NCBI GenBank assembly: GCA_026705925.1
Contig: JAPOZT010000014.1
Coordinates: 50,536-114,535, forward strand
DNA from: Gemmatimonadota bacterium
GTDB taxonomy: Bacteria; JAAXHH01
Length of the DNA stretch: 64,000 nucleotides
Direction: 5' to 3'
The notes beneath the pieces are model-generated. The model was given only the letters and a program-made list of their open reading frames with translations, was not told the DNA's origin and ran no database searches. The position numbers were made by a program, and so were the translations under genes. Position 1 is the first letter of the stretch, and each line of letters opens with the position of its first letter. Positions 1 through 7,646 of the stretch are shown piece by piece.

Positions 1-643
1 TCACGACGCGTACGTAGGGCACCGCACCCCGATACTGGTCGAAGATCGAATCGAAGATGAGGGCCCTTAGGGGACCATCGTCGGGTTCCGGGGGCGGGAT
101 TCGGTCCAGGATGGCCTCCAGCACCGCTTCGACCCCGATACCGTCCCGCGCGCTGGTCAGCACGACATCATCGGGGTCGACACCCAGCAGATCCACGATC
201 TGGCCCGTTACGACGTCGACCCGCGCGTTGGGCAGATCGATCTTGTTTATGACCGGGATGATGGTCAGGTCGTTCTCCAGGGCCAGATACAGGTTGCTGA
301 TCGTCTGCGCCTCGATGCCCTGTACGGCGTCCACAATGAGGAGCGCGCCTTCACAGGCCGCGAGGCTCCGGGAAACTTCGTAGGAGAAATCGACGTGCCC
401 GGGGGTATCGATCAGATTCAGCGCGAAGGACCGCCCGTCCGGCGCATCGTAGGCCATGCGGATCGCGTGGGCCTTGATCGTAATGCCCCGCTCCCGCTCC
501 AGATCGAGATTGTCGAGCATCTGGGCACGCATCTTCAGGGGAGACACGGTGCCCGTCATCTCCAGCAGGCGATCCGCCAGCGTCGATTTGCCGTGATCTA
601 TATGCGCAATGATGGAGAAGTTGCGAATGTGTTCCGTCGACAT
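1..643 (-). CDS. lepA: Elongation factor 4 (LepA), N-terminal part, cut by window edge
   Basis: About 214 residues of a translational GTPase; the C-terminal part lies beyond the left edge. LepA/EF4 back-translocates or remodels stalled ribosomes in the cytoplasm. The start ATG is at 641-643 and gives [20 protein letters not shown], with the P-loop IDHGKST. The switch I region ([11 protein letters not shown]), [18 protein letters not shown] (base recognition) and a SARDG motif follow in order. The [11 protein letters not shown] and [11 protein letters not shown] stretches separate LepA from TypA/BipA and EF-G. It is transcribed leftwards and a TTGACA promoter lies upstream at 714-742. Confidence 0.95.
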   Translation of the reverse strand, partial: MSTEHIRNFSIIAHIDHGKSTLADRLLEMTGTVSPLKMRAQMLDNLDLERERGITIKAHAIRMAYDAPDGRSFALNLIDTPGHVDFSYEVSRSLAACEGALLIVDAVQGIEAQTISNLYLALENDLTIIPVINKIDLPNARVDVVTGQIVDLLGVDPDDVVLTSARDGIGVEAVLEAILDRIPPPEPDDGPLRALIFDSIFDQYRGAVPYVRVV

Positions 644-713
644 GTGGAAACCGTCCGGTCATCCCGAAAACGTGAGTATTCACCGCCTGTTAAAAGCGTA
701 TGCAACAGGGTGA

Positions 714-742
714 AATAAAACGATTAAGACGCGGAATGTCAA
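714..742 (-). promoter_or_regulatory. Probable sigma70 promoter of lepA
   Basis: On the minus strand the -35 is TTGACA (737-742) and the -10 is TTTATT (714-719, 4/6 matches), with a 17-nt spacer. It sits about 70 nt upstream of the lepA start. Just downstream an inverted repeat CCTGTT / AACAGG occupies 686-709, and a further AACAGG copy lies at 741-746 beside the -35. These repeated hexamers could be an operator or a leader hairpin; that part is inference. Confidence 0.5.
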
Positions 743-851
743 CAGGTATGCGGGATGGGAAGGGTCCGTATCACGGGTGCGAAACGGGGGTTTCAGGGGC
801 AGGGGCACGGCAGCTGTTCAGCCCGTGCGGGCGCTCGAACGGCCAGGCGTT

Positions 852-1442
852 TCAGTACCGTCTGCCGATCCGGAAGCTCGATCGGCCGACATGCAGGTTC
901 TCGGCCGCGCGTATGAGCAGGTAGCCGACCGCGAGGGTGGTGGCGACCAATAGCAGGGAACCCCATTCGACCGAAGTGGATACCGGTACCGGAAGGTGGG
1001 TCAGGGCGGCGCCGGCCTGCGCTTGCAAGTAAGCCTGGACATCTCGAATCGCGGTAGTCACCGGTCCGGCTACCGTCTGAACGGGCAGGAAGTTCTCCAC
1101 GATTTCGGCGAGTGACGCGCGGTACAACCAGACCAGTGCGGCGGCGGCCAGTGTAATGGCAAATACGAGACGGGGAAAGACCAGGGACGGCGCGAACCAC
1201 GATGACCATGAAGATGACCGCGAAGTTGCGGGAAGCTGCGCCATCACGTTGGACAGGAAGGCTTCGGAGGGTTTCGCGGCCGGGGTCGCTTCGACGGTCT
1301 TGATCAACGCGTCGAGGACCGCCGCCTCCGACCTGCAGCGTTCGCAGCCGGCAAGATGGGCATCCAACAGACGGCGCTCATCCGGCGTAAGCGCCCGGTC
1401 GACCGCCTCATACAACATTCTTTGTGTGGATTCGCAGTTCAT
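852..1442 (-). CDS. Zinc-finger anti-sigma factor (zf-HC2), membrane anchored
   Basis: 196 residues. The N-terminus carries the zinc-binding anti-sigma domain: Cys3, then His29-x3-Cys33-x2-Cys36 (DAHLAGCERC), the ZAS pattern. Hydrophobic stretches at about residues 82-104 and 163-183 suggest two membrane spans, so it probably holds the sigma factor at the inner membrane until a signal triggers release. The start lies 23 nt after the stop of the ECF sigma gene, the usual sigma/anti-sigma arrangement. The inducing signal cannot be read from the sequence. A weak GC-rich hairpin (805-828) follows the stop but lacks a T tract. Confidence 0.8.
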   Translation of the reverse strand: MNCESTQRMLYEAVDRALTPDERRLLDAHLAGCERCRSEAAVLDALIKTVEATPAAKPSEAFLSNVMAQLPATSRSSSWSSWFAPSLVFPRLVFAITLAAAALVWLYRASLAEIVENFLPVQTVAGPVTTAIRDVQAYLQAQAGAALTHLPVPVSTSVEWGSLLLVATTLAVGYLLIRAAENLHVGRSSFRIGRRY

Positions 1443-1465
1443 GATCGTTCGGTTCCGCGTCCGGC

Positions 1466-2053
1466 CTAACTCAGCGTATCTGGCTCGATGGATCGGTAGA
1501 TCAGCTTCCGCAATGCGGCACGGGCGCGGAACAGCCGGGCTTTGACCGTGCCGATCGGCAACTCCAGCGCTTCCGCGATCTCGTCGTAAGACAGGCTTTG
1601 CATATGATACATCGAAATCACCGCGCTGTAAATAGGCGGAAGCGCCGCCACCATGTTTCTTACGTGATCCCTGAATTCAGCCTGCTCGAACCGTTCCGCG
1701 GGATCCGCCAACGGATCGGGCAACTGCATCGGCAATCCGTCCTCGTCGTCTTCCGGTTCCGAGAGGGAAGTCGTGGAAAGATCCCGCCGGGAACGACGCG
1801 CCGAACTCAGGCTTACGTTTACCGCGATTCGGTAAAGCCACGTAGAGAACCTGGAGTCCCCGCGGAACCGGTCTAGACTCCTGTAAGCGCGGACGAACAC
1901 GTCCTGCGCGGCCTCTTCCGCGTCTTCCCGGTTTCCGACCATCCGCAACGTCAGGTTGTACACGGAAACGCTGTGCCGCTCGACGAGACGGGCGAAGGCC
2001 GGTCGATCTCCCTCCCGGGCTCTTGCGACGAGCTCCTCATCGCTCAAATCCAT
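1466..2053 (-). CDS. RNA polymerase ECF sigma factor (RpoE-like)
   Basis: 195 residues from the ATG at 2053, which has GAGG six bases upstream; an in-frame ATG twelve bases earlier (2065) has poorer spacing. Region 2 contains AFARLVERHSVSVYN, the DAEEAAQDVFVRAY core helix and FSTWLYRIAVNV. Region 4 contains LSYDEIAEALELPIGTVKAR, the helix-turn-helix that reads the -35. Residues about 95-120 are an acidic linker. It should direct a regulon together with core RNA polymerase and be controlled by the anti-sigma encoded next. The neighbouring PspC-type genes hint at envelope stress, but that is inference. Confidence 0.9.
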   Translation of the reverse strand: MDLSDEELVARAREGDRPAFARLVERHSVSVYNLTLRMVGNREDAEEAAQDVFVRAYRSLDRFRGDSRFSTWLYRIAVNVSLSSARRSRRDLSTTSLSEPEDDEDGLPMQLPDPLADPAERFEQAEFRDHVRNMVAALPPIYSAVISMYHMQSLSYDEIAEALELPIGTVKARLFRARAALRKLIYRSIEPDTLS

Positions 2054-2340
2054 GGGTCGCCTCATCCTGTCTCAAGCGCATCACAGCCATGAACAGGGCC
2101 GTTTCGCCCGACAGATTCGACCCTTACAGGGAAACCGGTCGGTATCCCTATTGCTTATATGACTATCGGGAATCTACAAATGTTTCAGCATACGGTCATG
2201 CTTTTCTTATGGCGGGAACGACAAATCAATTTAACTTTTAGTTTCTGAAACAAAACGATCGACTTTCGTGTCGAAACCTTGTGAAGCATGAACGATCAGG
2301 TTGGTTGACAGGCGGGGCGATCTCCGATCGGAGGCAGGAA

Positions 2341-2919
2341 ATGGACAGCTGGAAGGCCTGGGCGGCGTTTTTCGTCAGCGTGTGCGTCATGGTCGTTGTA
2401 CTCGCATATCTGGATTACGAGGAGCCGGCCATCGCGGCCATCGCCATCCCATTCGGACTGGGCGTCATCTGCGCGGTGCTGGGGTACTTTAGAAGAGGAC
2501 GGGAAATCAGGCACCAGGAGCGCATGGCGATGATCGAGAAAGGGATCTACATCGAAGCCAGGAAGCACGAATCCGGCGTACCTTCTCTATTCGTCGTACT
2601 CCTGGTGGGCATCGGCCTGGCCACGGTCATCGCGAGCGACGTGGAGTTCTTCGGCTTCGTCCTGCTGTTCGTAGGCATCGGCCTGATCGTGCGTGCCAGG
2701 ATGCAGCACAACAGAAACACAGCGCGGGAGTTCCTGCCGCCGGTCCAACCCGCGAGCCCACCGGTCCAACCCGCGAGCCCTCCGGCCCAACCTGCAAGCC
2801 CACCGGCGCAGCCCGCGAGTCCAACGGCCGCGGAAGAACAGCCCGCGAGCCCACCGGACCAACCCGAAAGCGCGCCTGCAGCAGAAGAACCGTCAACGCC
2901 GGATAGAAAGGAAAGGTAA
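2341..2919 (+). CDS. Membrane protein (DUF6249-like) with Pro-Ala-Ser-Gln repeat tail
   Basis: 192 residues. The ATG at 2341 has a GGAGG six bases upstream, so it is preferred over an upstream in-frame start at 2281. There are four hydrophobic segments: roughly residues 6-22, 28-45, 80-96 and 99-112. A cytosolic loop contains GREIRHQERMAMIEKGIY, the layout of DUF6249-type proteins. The C-terminal third is low complexity, built from a 21-bp DNA repeat (PVQPASP-type, four copies at about 2740-2825) and degenerate continuations. It ends 7 nt before the PspC gene and is likely co-transcribed. No enzymatic motif was found. Confidence 0.7.
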   Translation: MDSWKAWAAFFVSVCVMVVVLAYLDYEEPAIAAIAIPFGLGVICAVLGYFRRGREIRHQERMAMIEKGIYIEARKHESGVPSLFVVLLVGIGLATVIASDVEFFGFVLLFVGIGLIVRARMQHNRNTAREFLPPVQPASPPVQPASPPAQPASPPAQPASPTAAEEQPASPPDQPESAPAAEEPSTPDRKER

Positions 2920-2926
2920 CGCAGCC

Positions 2927-3622
2927 GTGCCCGACAAGACACTCTACAGATCCGCATCCAACCGGATGATAAGCGGCATCTGCGGCGGCCTGGCCGAATA
3001 CTTCGACGTGGACGCTTCCGTGCTTCGAATCGCCATGGTGGCCTTTACGGTCATCACGCTGCCGGTATTCGGCCCCTTCGTCTTTCTGGCGTACCTGGTA
3101 TGCGTCTTCATCATTCCGCGGAATCCGGGCCTGGTTCCAGCGACGGCCTCCGACTCGTCCACAGATCCAGGGAATCCGGACCAGCCGGAACAGGGCACCC
3201 CGCAGATTGCGGAGAACCAGCCTACCAGCCGGAACAACAGCATGGTCCTGGGCGGCCTGCTCATCCTGCTGGCCGTGATCGTGCTGACCTGGTCGTATGC
3301 GCCGGATTTCGGACGGTTCTCCTTCTTCCTGCCCATGGTTCCCATCGTGGCCATCGGCGCCGCGGTATTCATCCTGTTCGTCTACAGGGGGCAGATCATG
3401 GAGTTCTTCAAACATCGACGGCTGTACAGGCTGAATGAAGGCAAGAAGATCTTCGGCGTGTGCAACGGCCTTGCGGATGCCTTCAACCTGGACCCCACGC
3501 TGATGCGTATCGGGTTCTTCATCGCCTTTTTGTTTTCCGTGGGTACGGTTACGCTCATCTACCTCTTCATGGCCTTCATCATGCCCGAGGGTCGTCCTGA
3601 GCTTCCAGCAGAAAACGGATAG
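2927..3622 (+). CDS. Double PspC-domain membrane protein
   Basis: 231 residues from a GTG at 2927 with an AAAGG-type ribosome site; the reading frame is open further upstream but that part overlaps the preceding gene. Two PspC modules flank a central hydrophobic region. The first (residues about 4-65) has LYRSASNRMISGICGGLAEY; the second (about 165-228) has LYRLNEGKKIFGVCNGLADA. Both end in IIPRNP / IMPEG-like membrane segments. PspC proteins sense or report inner-membrane stress. The adjacent ECF sigma/anti-sigma pair fits an envelope-stress cassette (inference). A strong terminator follows at 3720-3753. Confidence 0.8.
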   Translation: MPDKTLYRSASNRMISGICGGLAEYFDVDASVLRIAMVAFTVITLPVFGPFVFLAYLVCVFIIPRNPGLVPATASDSSTDPGNPDQPEQGTPQIAENQPTSRNNSMVLGGLLILLAVIVLTWSYAPDFGRFSFFLPMVPIVAIGAAVFILFVYRGQIMEFFKHRRLYRLNEGKKIFGVCNGLADAFNLDPTLMRIGFFIAFLFSVGTVTLIYLFMAFIMPEGRPELPAENG

Positions 3623-3684
3623 CAAGTGCCGGTCCTCGGCAAACCGAACGACCGCCGATAATGGTCCGTACCCCTTGAATCGGC

Positions 3685-3713
3685 TTGACAAACGGCGTTC
3701 GGTCGACTAGCGT
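3685..3713 (+). promoter_or_regulatory. Possible promoter upstream of the terminator and surE
   Basis: TTGACA at 3685-3690, a 17-nt spacer, and a weak -10 TAGCGT (3708-3713). Transcription would begin near 3720, exactly where the terminator hairpin starts. Only the -35 is convincing. Confidence 0.3.
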
Positions 3714-3719
3714 ATTTCG

Positions 3720-3753
3720 CGATCGGTCAGTACACGGGACCGGTCGCTTTTTT
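3720..3753 (+). terminator. Rho-independent terminator
   Basis: Nine-base-pair stem CGATCGGTC (3720-3728) with GACCGGTCG (3738-3746), one G-T pair, nine-base loop, followed by C and six T residues. It closes the PspC transcript. Because a TTGACA lies just upstream (3685-3690), it could also act as a leader attenuator for the surE transcript. Confidence 0.85.
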
Positions 3754-3770
3754 CATGCCAATTCGACGAA

Positions 3771-3905
3771 ATGTGTATGAGTAGAAAGCACAATCTACGC
3801 CTGGCCCGCGCCATACAGTGCATCAGCGGCTTTCTCGCCGTCCTGACCATTTATCCATTAGTCCGCCTGATCTATCCCTGCTGGCGCCGGTTGAAGGACA
3901 AGTAG
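3771..3905 (+). CDS. Possible small single-span membrane peptide (44 aa)
   Basis: An open frame of 44 residues beginning MCMSRKHNLRLARAI and ending RRLKDK, with one hydrophobic helix around residues 17-34 and positive residues on both sides. It ends six bases before the surE start, so it would be a translationally coupled leader gene. The ribosome site is weak (a purine run before the ATG at 3771; an alternative ATG lies at 3777). I do not recognise a family. Support is compositional and positional only. Confidence 0.4.
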   Translation: MCMSRKHNLRLARAIQCISGFLAVLTIYPLVRLIYPCWRRLKDK

Positions 3906-3911
3906 GCCGCT

Positions 3912-4595
3912 GTGAAACTGATTGTCACCAACGACGACGGCATCGAGGCACCGGGCCTGCTCACGCTCGAGCACCTGGCGTCGCAGTGGGGCGATGTGGT
4001 CGTGGTCGCGCCGGCGGAAGTACAGTCGGGCGCCGCACACCAGTTGACCAATAACCGGGTCATTCGCGTGGATGAACTCGGGGTCCGACGGTACAGGGTA
4101 TGGGGCACGCCCGCCGACTGTGCGCGCCTGGCGGTCAACCAGCTTGCGACCGACGGGGACTGGTTGCTGTCCGGTATCAACAGTGGGGGCAATCTCGGGG
4201 TGGACGTCTACGAATCAGGCACGGTAGCCGCCGCCAGGGAGGCGGCCATCCACGGCTGCAGGGCCATGGCGCTGTCGCATTACACGGCGGACGGCAGGGA
4301 GATCGACTGGCCGCTGGCCTCGAAACGGCTGCGGCCGGTCCTGGAACGCCTTTTGCACGAGGACCCGGGAACCGGGGTATTCTACAACGTCAACCTGCCC
4401 CACCCGGATCACGACGAAACCCGCCTGGAGGTCAAATCCACCCCGGTGGACACGAGTCCTTTCCGCATTACGTTCACGCCGACCGAAGACGGTTACCTGC
4501 ATAAAGGGATCTATCACGAACGGCATCGGGAACCCGGCTCTGATATCGACCAGTGCTTCAGCGGGCATATCTCCCTGTCGAAAATCCGGGTCTGA
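3912..4595 (+). CDS. surE: 5'/3'-nucleotidase SurE
   Basis: 227 residues from a GTG start. SurE hydrolyses nucleoside 5'- and 3'-monophosphates, and in some species polyphosphate, using a divalent metal. The metal-site signature NDDG is at residues 7-10, with the serine of EVQSGAAH and the asparagine of SGINSGGNLG completing the site. The family motif GTPADC is present. Length is slightly below the usual ~250, with a short C-terminal lobe. It is preceded by the small open frame at 3771-3905 and followed by a sulfotransferase-like gene. Confidence 0.93.
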   Translation: MKLIVTNDDGIEAPGLLTLEHLASQWGDVVVVAPAEVQSGAAHQLTNNRVIRVDELGVRRYRVWGTPADCARLAVNQLATDGDWLLSGINSGGNLGVDVYESGTVAAAREAAIHGCRAMALSHYTADGREIDWPLASKRLRPVLERLLHEDPGTGVFYNVNLPHPDHDETRLEVKSTPVDTSPFRITFTPTEDGYLHKGIYHERHREPGSDIDQCFSGHISLSKIRV

Positions 4596-4670
4596 TCTAT
4601 CCCACCGATTCCCTTAAGAGAACCTGCTGATCCTGCTCAGACGGCCGTCACCGTCCACCGAGTTTAGACC

Positions 4671-5390
4671 ATGCCCATAGTTACCATCATCGGCCGGGGG
4701 CACTCCGGTACGCGGGCCATGTCCCACACGCTATACACTAGCGGTGTCTACATGGGCCGGACGATCAACGCCTCGGGCGACAAGGTGCCCCCGCACGACC
4801 TGTATGACGCCTGCCGGATCTTCGCGAAGTACGTCCGGTGGACCGGCGGCACTTCCTGGGATTTCTCCGAGGTGTTGGAAATGGACATCGACCCGGAATT
4901 CGTGGAAAAGGTGGAAACCTACCTGGCGGACGTGATGGAAAACGAAGCCCCTTTCCGCGGCTGGAAACTGCCGGAAACCACGCTCATCTATCCCTGGCTC
5001 GTCCGCATGTATCCCGAAATCCGGTACATCCACTGGATCCGGGACCCGCGGGACGGCATCCTCGCCCCGCACAGGACCGACGATCTCGGCGACTTCGGCA
5101 TCGACTATCCGGACACGGCGGACATCAGGCGGCAGCGGGCGATTTCGTGGTTGTACCAGTATCGGCTCATGAAAGCGACGCCGAAGCCCGGCCACCTTGT
5201 TACCGTCCGTTTCGAAGACTTCGTGCTGAAACAGGAAGAGACCCTCCGCCGCCTCGAAGCCTATCTCGCCATCCCGCTGAGCCGTATCGTCGTGCGGCCC
5301 GAAGCGGTGGGGCGGTGGAAGAAGGCAGACGACGCGCTCCCCATGGACCTGCTGGGCGAAGCGCTGACCGAACTGGGATACGAGGTCTGA
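4671..5390 (+). CDS. Sulfotransferase-family protein
   Basis: 239 residues. The N-terminal strand and loop GRGHSGTRAM (residues 8-17) resemble the 5'-phosphosulfate (PAPS) binding loop of sulfotransferases. HWIRDPRDGIL near residue 122 matches the 3'-phosphate-binding Arg motif, and VRFEDFVL is the conserved region after it. It probably moves a sulfate group from PAPS to an unknown acceptor, or is a related non-sulfotransferase P-loop enzyme. No PAPS-making genes are nearby. The ribosome site is weak. Substrate cannot be deduced. Confidence 0.7.
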   Translation: MPIVTIIGRGHSGTRAMSHTLYTSGVYMGRTINASGDKVPPHDLYDACRIFAKYVRWTGGTSWDFSEVLEMDIDPEFVEKVETYLADVMENEAPFRGWKLPETTLIYPWLVRMYPEIRYIHWIRDPRDGILAPHRTDDLGDFGIDYPDTADIRRQRAISWLYQYRLMKATPKPGHLVTVRFEDFVLKQEETLRRLEAYLAIPLSRIVVRPEAVGRWKKADDALPMDLLGEALTELGYEV

Positions 5391-5430
5391 GCCGGGCCGG
5401 CCGACCTCAGGGCTCGTAGCGTCGACCTCG

Positions 5431-5487
5431 CCTAACACCCCTCCCGCCGTGCCGACTGGCCGCGCTTAACGCCCTTCCCGTCGTGCC
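5431..5487. repeat. Degenerate 34-bp-period duplication at aminotransferase 3' end
   Basis: The last ~20 coding bases plus stop of the aminotransferase (about 5466-5487) recur with a few substitutions at about 5432-5453. The duplicate carries no function that I can see; it resembles the other terminal microduplications in this window. Confidence 0.6.
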
Positions 5488-6665
5488 AGTTCCTTCAGCT
5501 TGTCGACGCACCGGTCGATTTCGTCCGTCGTGTTGTAGTAGTGGGTGGAGATGCGGAGGCCCCGGTGGCCGTCCCGGTCGTGGTCGTCCACGTGGAGTTG
5601 CGCTTCCTCCTCCATGGGACCGCGCCACCGCGCCGCGTCGATCCCGTCGAACTCGAAGATGGTGGAACCCGGAGACGAGATGTCGTGGGACAGGCTGGTG
5701 AGCAGCCGCAGCCCTGGGACTTCCAGGAGGGCCTTTCTCAGGTAGTCCGACAGCATGCGCAGGCGCCGTTCGATATTCCCTATGCCGATGCGGTTCAGGA
5801 AATCCAGGGCGGTGCCGAGGGCCGCGCGCACGGGCAGGTCGTAGGTTCCCTGGATTTCGTAACGGAGCGCGTCGCCGCCGGGTTCAGCCTCCGGCACGTA
5901 GAGGGTGCTGAAGGAGGGCTGCATGGCGCGGGTGACATGGAGGAATCCCGTGCCGGCGGGACCGAGGAACCACTTGTGCAGGCTGTTGGTATACAGGTCG
6001 CTGCCGACTTCGGCCAGGTCGACGTCCAGCATCCCAACCGCCTGGGCGCCGTCGACGGCCGATATCAGCCCGTGCTCCCTGGCCATGGCGCAGAGTCTTT
6101 TTACCGGGTACAGGTATCCCCCCCGGGTGACGTGACAGAAGAAGAGCACTTTCGTCCGCCCGTCGATCGCCGCGGAGATACGTTCCAGGATGTCGTCCGC
6201 TCCCTCCAGCGGGCTGGGGATATGGACTTCCCGGACCTCGATCCCGTACCGTTCCGCCCTTACCTTCCAGGGCTTCACTGCGCTGGGATGCTCCTGCGTG
6301 GTCATCAGGACCCCGTCCCCCGGCGCCAGGTCCAGTCCGTTGACGATATGGTATAGTCCCTCGGTCGCATTGCGCGCCAGGGCGATTTCACCGGTCTCCG
6401 CACCCAGGAAACCCGCCATGGCCGGCCTGAGCTCGGACTCGATGTAGCCGTGGAAATCCCGCTTGGCCTTCGACGGGTTCCCGGACATCAGGCGGAATCC
6501 CTCGGCGACGGCATCCCTAACGGGCTTGGGAGGCATGCCCAGAGCGGCGTTGTTGAGATAGGCGTGGCCCGGTTCCAGGATGAACTGGGACCGGACCTGG
6601 GACCAGTATGCCCGGTCGTCAGGATCGATGGGCTGAGTCTGCGGTTCGGAAATGGCAGTAAACAA
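5466..6665 (-). CDS. Class V aminotransferase / cysteine desulfurase-like PLP enzyme
   Basis: 399 residues. It is a fold-type I PLP enzyme: the N-terminal AYLNNAALGMPP motif, ARNATEGL for phosphate contact, the Asp-x-x-Gln pair in SAVDGAQAVG, and the PLP lysine in SLHKWFLGP. It most resembles isopenicillin-N epimerase/SufS-like family members of unknown substrate. The start codon appears to be TTG at 6665, because AGGAGG lies about 13 bases upstream and the conserved N-terminus requires a start before the first in-frame ATG. It lies 68 nt downstream of batE, possibly on the same transcript. Confidence 0.8.
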   Translation of the reverse strand: MFTAISEPQTQPIDPDDRAYWSQVRSQFILEPGHAYLNNAALGMPPKPVRDAVAEGFRLMSGNPSKAKRDFHGYIESELRPAMAGFLGAETGEIALARNATEGLYHIVNGLDLAPGDGVLMTTQEHPSAVKPWKVRAERYGIEVREVHIPSPLEGADDILERISAAIDGRTKVLFFCHVTRGGYLYPVKRLCAMAREHGLISAVDGAQAVGMLDVDLAEVGSDLYTNSLHKWFLGPAGTGFLHVTRAMQPSFSTLYVPEAEPGGDALRYEIQGTYDLPVRAALGTALDFLNRIGIGNIERRLRMLSDYLRKALLEVPGLRLLTSLSHDISSPGSTIFEFDGIDAARWRGPMEEEAQLHVDDHDRDGHRGLRISTHYYNTTDEIDRCVDKLKELARREGR

Positions 6666-6732
6666 AGGTGTATTTCATCCTCCTGGGGCGGGTTTGTATG
6701 CTAAATGTGTATCGCGGCCGGCGCGTCGCGGG

Positions 6733-7626
6733 TCAGATGCCTTCGAGATCGTCCTGTGAAAGCCAGCCGTTCTTGCCGTCCGGCAGGCGGATTCGGAGCC
6801 AGTCGTTCCGGTGTTCGACCAGCTGGACCTTGGCGCCTTCGTGCAGCGTGAATACGGGTTCGGATGAAGCGTCTGGACCCGTCCTGACCACGGCCGTCGG
6901 CTGGAGGACGATCGCCTCCTCGTTCACCAGGCTGTCGTAGATCTTGATGCCCAGGAACCCGGTGGCCGTGAGCAGCGCGAGGCAGGAAACCAGCAGCGCG
7001 TAACCGGTGGCGGTCCGCGTGCGCGGCCACCTCGCGAGCAGATAGCCCACCAGCGCCATCGACGCGAGGAACCCGGCCGTGGTCGCGGCGACCGTGGCCT
7101 CGTTCACCGTCACGCCGTCCAGCGCCTGACGGCCGAACCACGGCACTTCGCCCGCGATCTGGTCCGTCGTCCGTTCCTTCGCGAGGTCCAGGTTGTTGTG
7201 CAGGTCGCCGTCCCGGGGCATGAGGCGGGTAGCCCGCTCGTAGGCCAGGATGGCCAGGCCGATCCGGTTCTGCTTGTAATAGGCGTTCCCCAGGTTGTAG
7301 TACACGTGCCCATTGCGTATCCCGCGTTCGATGATGCGTTCGTAGGTCCGGCTGGCCTCCGCGAATTTACCGCCCTCGTACAGCAGGTTGCCCTGACGGT
7401 ACAACTCCGCCGTCTGCCGGTCCGCCGGGTCTTCGGCGCAACCGGTGGCCGCAAGCGCGATGGCCAGGACGACCAAACATATCCCCCGGGCCACACCCGG
7501 CCCTGGGACCGGGCGTCGAGCCCCCGCGACCGGGCGTCGTCCCCCCGCGACCAGGTGTCGAAAACCCTGGGCTTCCGATCTCCGGTCCGGGTTCGAGGCG
7601 GATGCCGTCGGGCTATCCGTGCGCAT
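6733..7626 (-). CDS. batE: BatE-like TPR lipoprotein with SH3 domain
   Basis: 297 residues from the ATG at 7626; a GTG at 7494 would begin just before the hydrophobic stretch and is an alternative. A lipobox ending AATGC precedes a TPR region (ELYRQGNLLYEGGKFAEASR; VYYNLGNAYYKQNRIG). Two membrane spans lie around residues 180-225, and a C-terminal bacterial SH3 module ends DGKNGWLSQDDLEGI. This order (TPR, TM, SH3) matches BatE of the aerotolerance operon. The N-terminal ~45 residues are low complexity, encoded by degenerate repeats (7500-7560), supporting the later start. Confidence 0.75.
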   Translation of the reverse strand: MRTDSPTASASNPDRRSEAQGFRHLVAGGRRPVAGARRPVPGPGVARGICLVVLAIALAATGCAEDPADRQTAELYRQGNLLYEGGKFAEASRTYERIIERGIRNGHVYYNLGNAYYKQNRIGLAILAYERATRLMPRDGDLHNNLDLAKERTTDQIAGEVPWFGRQALDGVTVNEATVAATTAGFLASMALVGYLLARWPRTRTATGYALLVSCLALLTATGFLGIKIYDSLVNEEAIVLQPTAVVRTGPDASSEPVFTLHEGAKVQLVEHRNDWLRIRLPDGKNGWLSQDDLEGI

Positions 7627-7646
7627 ATCGGGTATCGGGGTGGCTT

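Noticed and set aside
805..828. Hairpin GCACGG/CCGTGC after the anti-sigma gene
   Set aside because: The loop is 12 bases and there is no T tract, so it was not listed as a terminator.
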